A stretch of DNA of 5,907 bases from an uncultured Clostridia bacterium (GTDB lineage: Bacteria; Bacillota; Clostridia; Christensenellales; Aristaeellaceae), in contig CALCTW010000021.1 of the NCBI GenBank assembly GCA_937907055.1, positions 1 to 5,907 of the forward strand. Reading direction: 5' to 3'. How positions within the stretch are numbered: position 1 is the first letter of the stretch; the number at the start of each line of letters is the position of its first letter. The position numbers and the translations under genes were made by a program. A model generated the notes under the pieces. That model saw nothing but the letters and a program-made list of their open reading frames with translations, searched no databases and was not told where the DNA came from. Positions 5,014 through 5,907 of the stretch are shown one piece after another.

Positions 5014-5167
5014 GGGTATTTCTATACCCGCTTATTCGTCTATCCATTGAGATAGATACTTACATTCCCAGGCCCGGCAGTTACATGTTTTTAGTTACAT
5101 TAAAGCGTGTTTCTGTAAGGGATCCGATCAGGAAACCGCATGGGTCGATGGATTGAGGAGGACTTGT
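5014..5167 (+). promoter_or_regulatory. Leader with 5'-end hairpin, repeated TTACAT motifs and ribosome binding site
   Basis: GGGTAT (5014-5019) and ATACCC (5024-5029) form a perfect 6-bp stem with a TTCT loop almost exactly at the predicted transcript start, a place where hairpins often protect mRNA. ACTTACAT (5058-5065) and AGTTACAT (5079-5086 and 5093-5100) follow, 21 and 14 bases apart. GAGGAGG (5155-5161) is 6 nt before the ATG. An earlier ATG at 5140 opens a different, short frame and was not used. Confidence 0.55.
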
Positions 5168-5907
5168 ATGAACGGTACCAACAACCTATCCCGGCGCGTC
5201 TTGGCACTTGTGATGACGCTCATGCTGCTTCTGAGCTCTGTTCACATCAGCTTTGCTGAAACGTTGACAGAGAATACAGAAGAAGTCATTTCTGTCATCG
5301 AAGAAGCTGTACAGCAGGAAGAAGCTGCGCAGGCTGAAGAAACTTCTCAGCAGGAGGAAGTCACTCCTGTAATTGAAGAAACGCGGCCCGTAGTAGAGGA
5401 AACAACTCCTGCGGCGGATGAACAGACTCCCGTTGCAGAGGAGGATGTTCCTGTCGATGTTCCTGTTAATGAAGAAGAAACTCCCAACCAGGAAGGAACT
5501 GACCGGGAAGTAACGCCTGATCAGGAAGCCGCTCCTGTCGATGAAGCAACTTCCGAACAGGGTACCACCGATGTGCCGGTCACTCCCGCTCCCGCGCCGA
5601 AGACCGCTCTTCAGCGCGCGATCGATGAAGGCGCTGTCTATGTCAAGCTGGGGGAGGCCGCTGTCGCGAAGGTCTACTCTTCCGCCAGCCTGGCTGACGA
5701 GCGTCTGATTGGTACCGTCTCCGGTTCCGATTCCATTGTCCGTGCTTTTGCTTATAAGCAGTACAATGCCGAGCATCCCATGGCCATCGAGATCGAGTTC
5801 GCCAACCAGGACGATGAATACGTTCAGGGCTGGGTCAACGAAAAGGATCTGGGTGCTCAGCTGAGCAAGGAACAGCTGCTGGCTGATGAGATCATCACGG
5901 AGGAGAA
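5168..5907 (+). CDS. Exported Glu/Pro/Thr-rich protein with SH3-like domain (3' truncated)
   Basis: 246 residues are present and the frame is open at the right edge. Residues 1-30 are a signal peptide: basic LSRR, a hydrophobic run VLALVMTLMLLL, and a likely cleavage site after SFA (28-30). Residues 31-145 are an acidic, low-complexity stretch with recurring PV.EE and ETTP-like units ending in PAPAPK, typical of a surface stalk or wall-spanning linker. Residues 146-229 form a folded module (GAVYVKLGEAAVAKVYSSASL ... RLIGTVSG ... IEIEF ... VQGWVNEKDL, broken here to keep it short) that looks like a bacterial SH3-type domain found in large exported Clostridia proteins. Anchoring and the main functional part would lie downstream, so adhesin, enzyme or toxin cannot be told apart. 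Codons in the stalk often end in T or A, those of the SH3-like part mostly in C or G, which may reflect domain joining. GAGGAGG supports the start. Confidence 0.85.
   Translation, partial: MNGTNNLSRRVLALVMTLMLLLSSVHISFAETLTENTEEVISVIEEAVQQEEAAQAEETSQQEEVTPVIEETRPVVEETTPAADEQTPVAEEDVPVDVPVNEEETPNQEGTDREVTPDQEAAPVDEATSEQGTTDVPVTPAPAPKTALQRAIDEGAVYVKLGEAAVAKVYSSASLADERLIGTVSGSDSIVRAFAYKQYNAEHPMAIEIEFANQDDEYVQGWVNEKDLGAQLSKEQLLADEIITEE

Noticed and set aside
5186..5776. 196-codon minus-strand open frame
   Set aside because: It is the antisense shadow of the exported protein gene, whose GAA/GAG- and CCT/ACT-rich codons leave the opposite strand free of stops. The plus frame has a signal peptide and ribosome binding site.
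1..5907. CRISPR array, tRNA, rRNA, insertion sequence or integrase
   Set aside because: No regularly spaced direct repeats, no tRNA cloverleaf or rRNA segments, and no transposase or recombinase motifs were seen on either strand.

Overview
The window reads as chromosomal DNA from an anaerobic Gram-positive bacterium of the Clostridia type. The evidence is a desulfoferrodoxin (superoxide reductase), strong AGGAGG-type ribosome binding sites, sigma-A-like promoters, compact intrinsic terminators, and a large exported Glu/Pro/Thr-rich protein with an SH3-like module. The exact lineage is an inference; no rRNA or other marker gene is present.

Layout. (1) 1-209, plus strand: the C-terminal end of a nitroreductase-family flavoprotein, followed by a bidirectional terminator. 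(2) 494-2474, minus strand: three genes read in the order desulfoferrodoxin, TspO/MBR-like membrane protein, ferritin. The last two overlap by 11 bp, and the ferritin ribosome binding site lies inside the end of the TspO-like gene. Together they look like an oxygen and iron stress cluster: superoxide is reduced to peroxide, and free iron that would react with peroxide is oxidised and stored. (3) 2601-3658, plus strand: a self-contained transcription unit with a near-consensus promoter, a hairpin-rich leader, one gene and a strong terminator. The protein is unusual: an N-terminal XRE-like helix-turn-helix, a long coiled coil, and one transmembrane helix at the extreme C-terminus.

(4) 3660-5167: about 1.5 kb without a convincing protein gene. 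It is rich in inverted repeats. Segment 3674-3889 has a TATAAT box followed by nested long-range pairings that resemble a structured RNA. Segment 4590-5167 is A+T-rich and holds palindromes, repeated TTACAT motifs and a good promoter (TTGACA, 17 bp, TAACAT). (5) 5168 to the end, plus strand: the first 246 residues of an exported protein with a signal peptide, an acidic low-complexity stalk and an SH3-like domain. The gene runs off the window.

The most notable items are the tail-anchored HTH/coiled-coil protein with its structured leader, the candidate structured RNA downstream of it, and the repeat-rich control region of the surface protein gene. All RNA folds were found by eye and were not computed.
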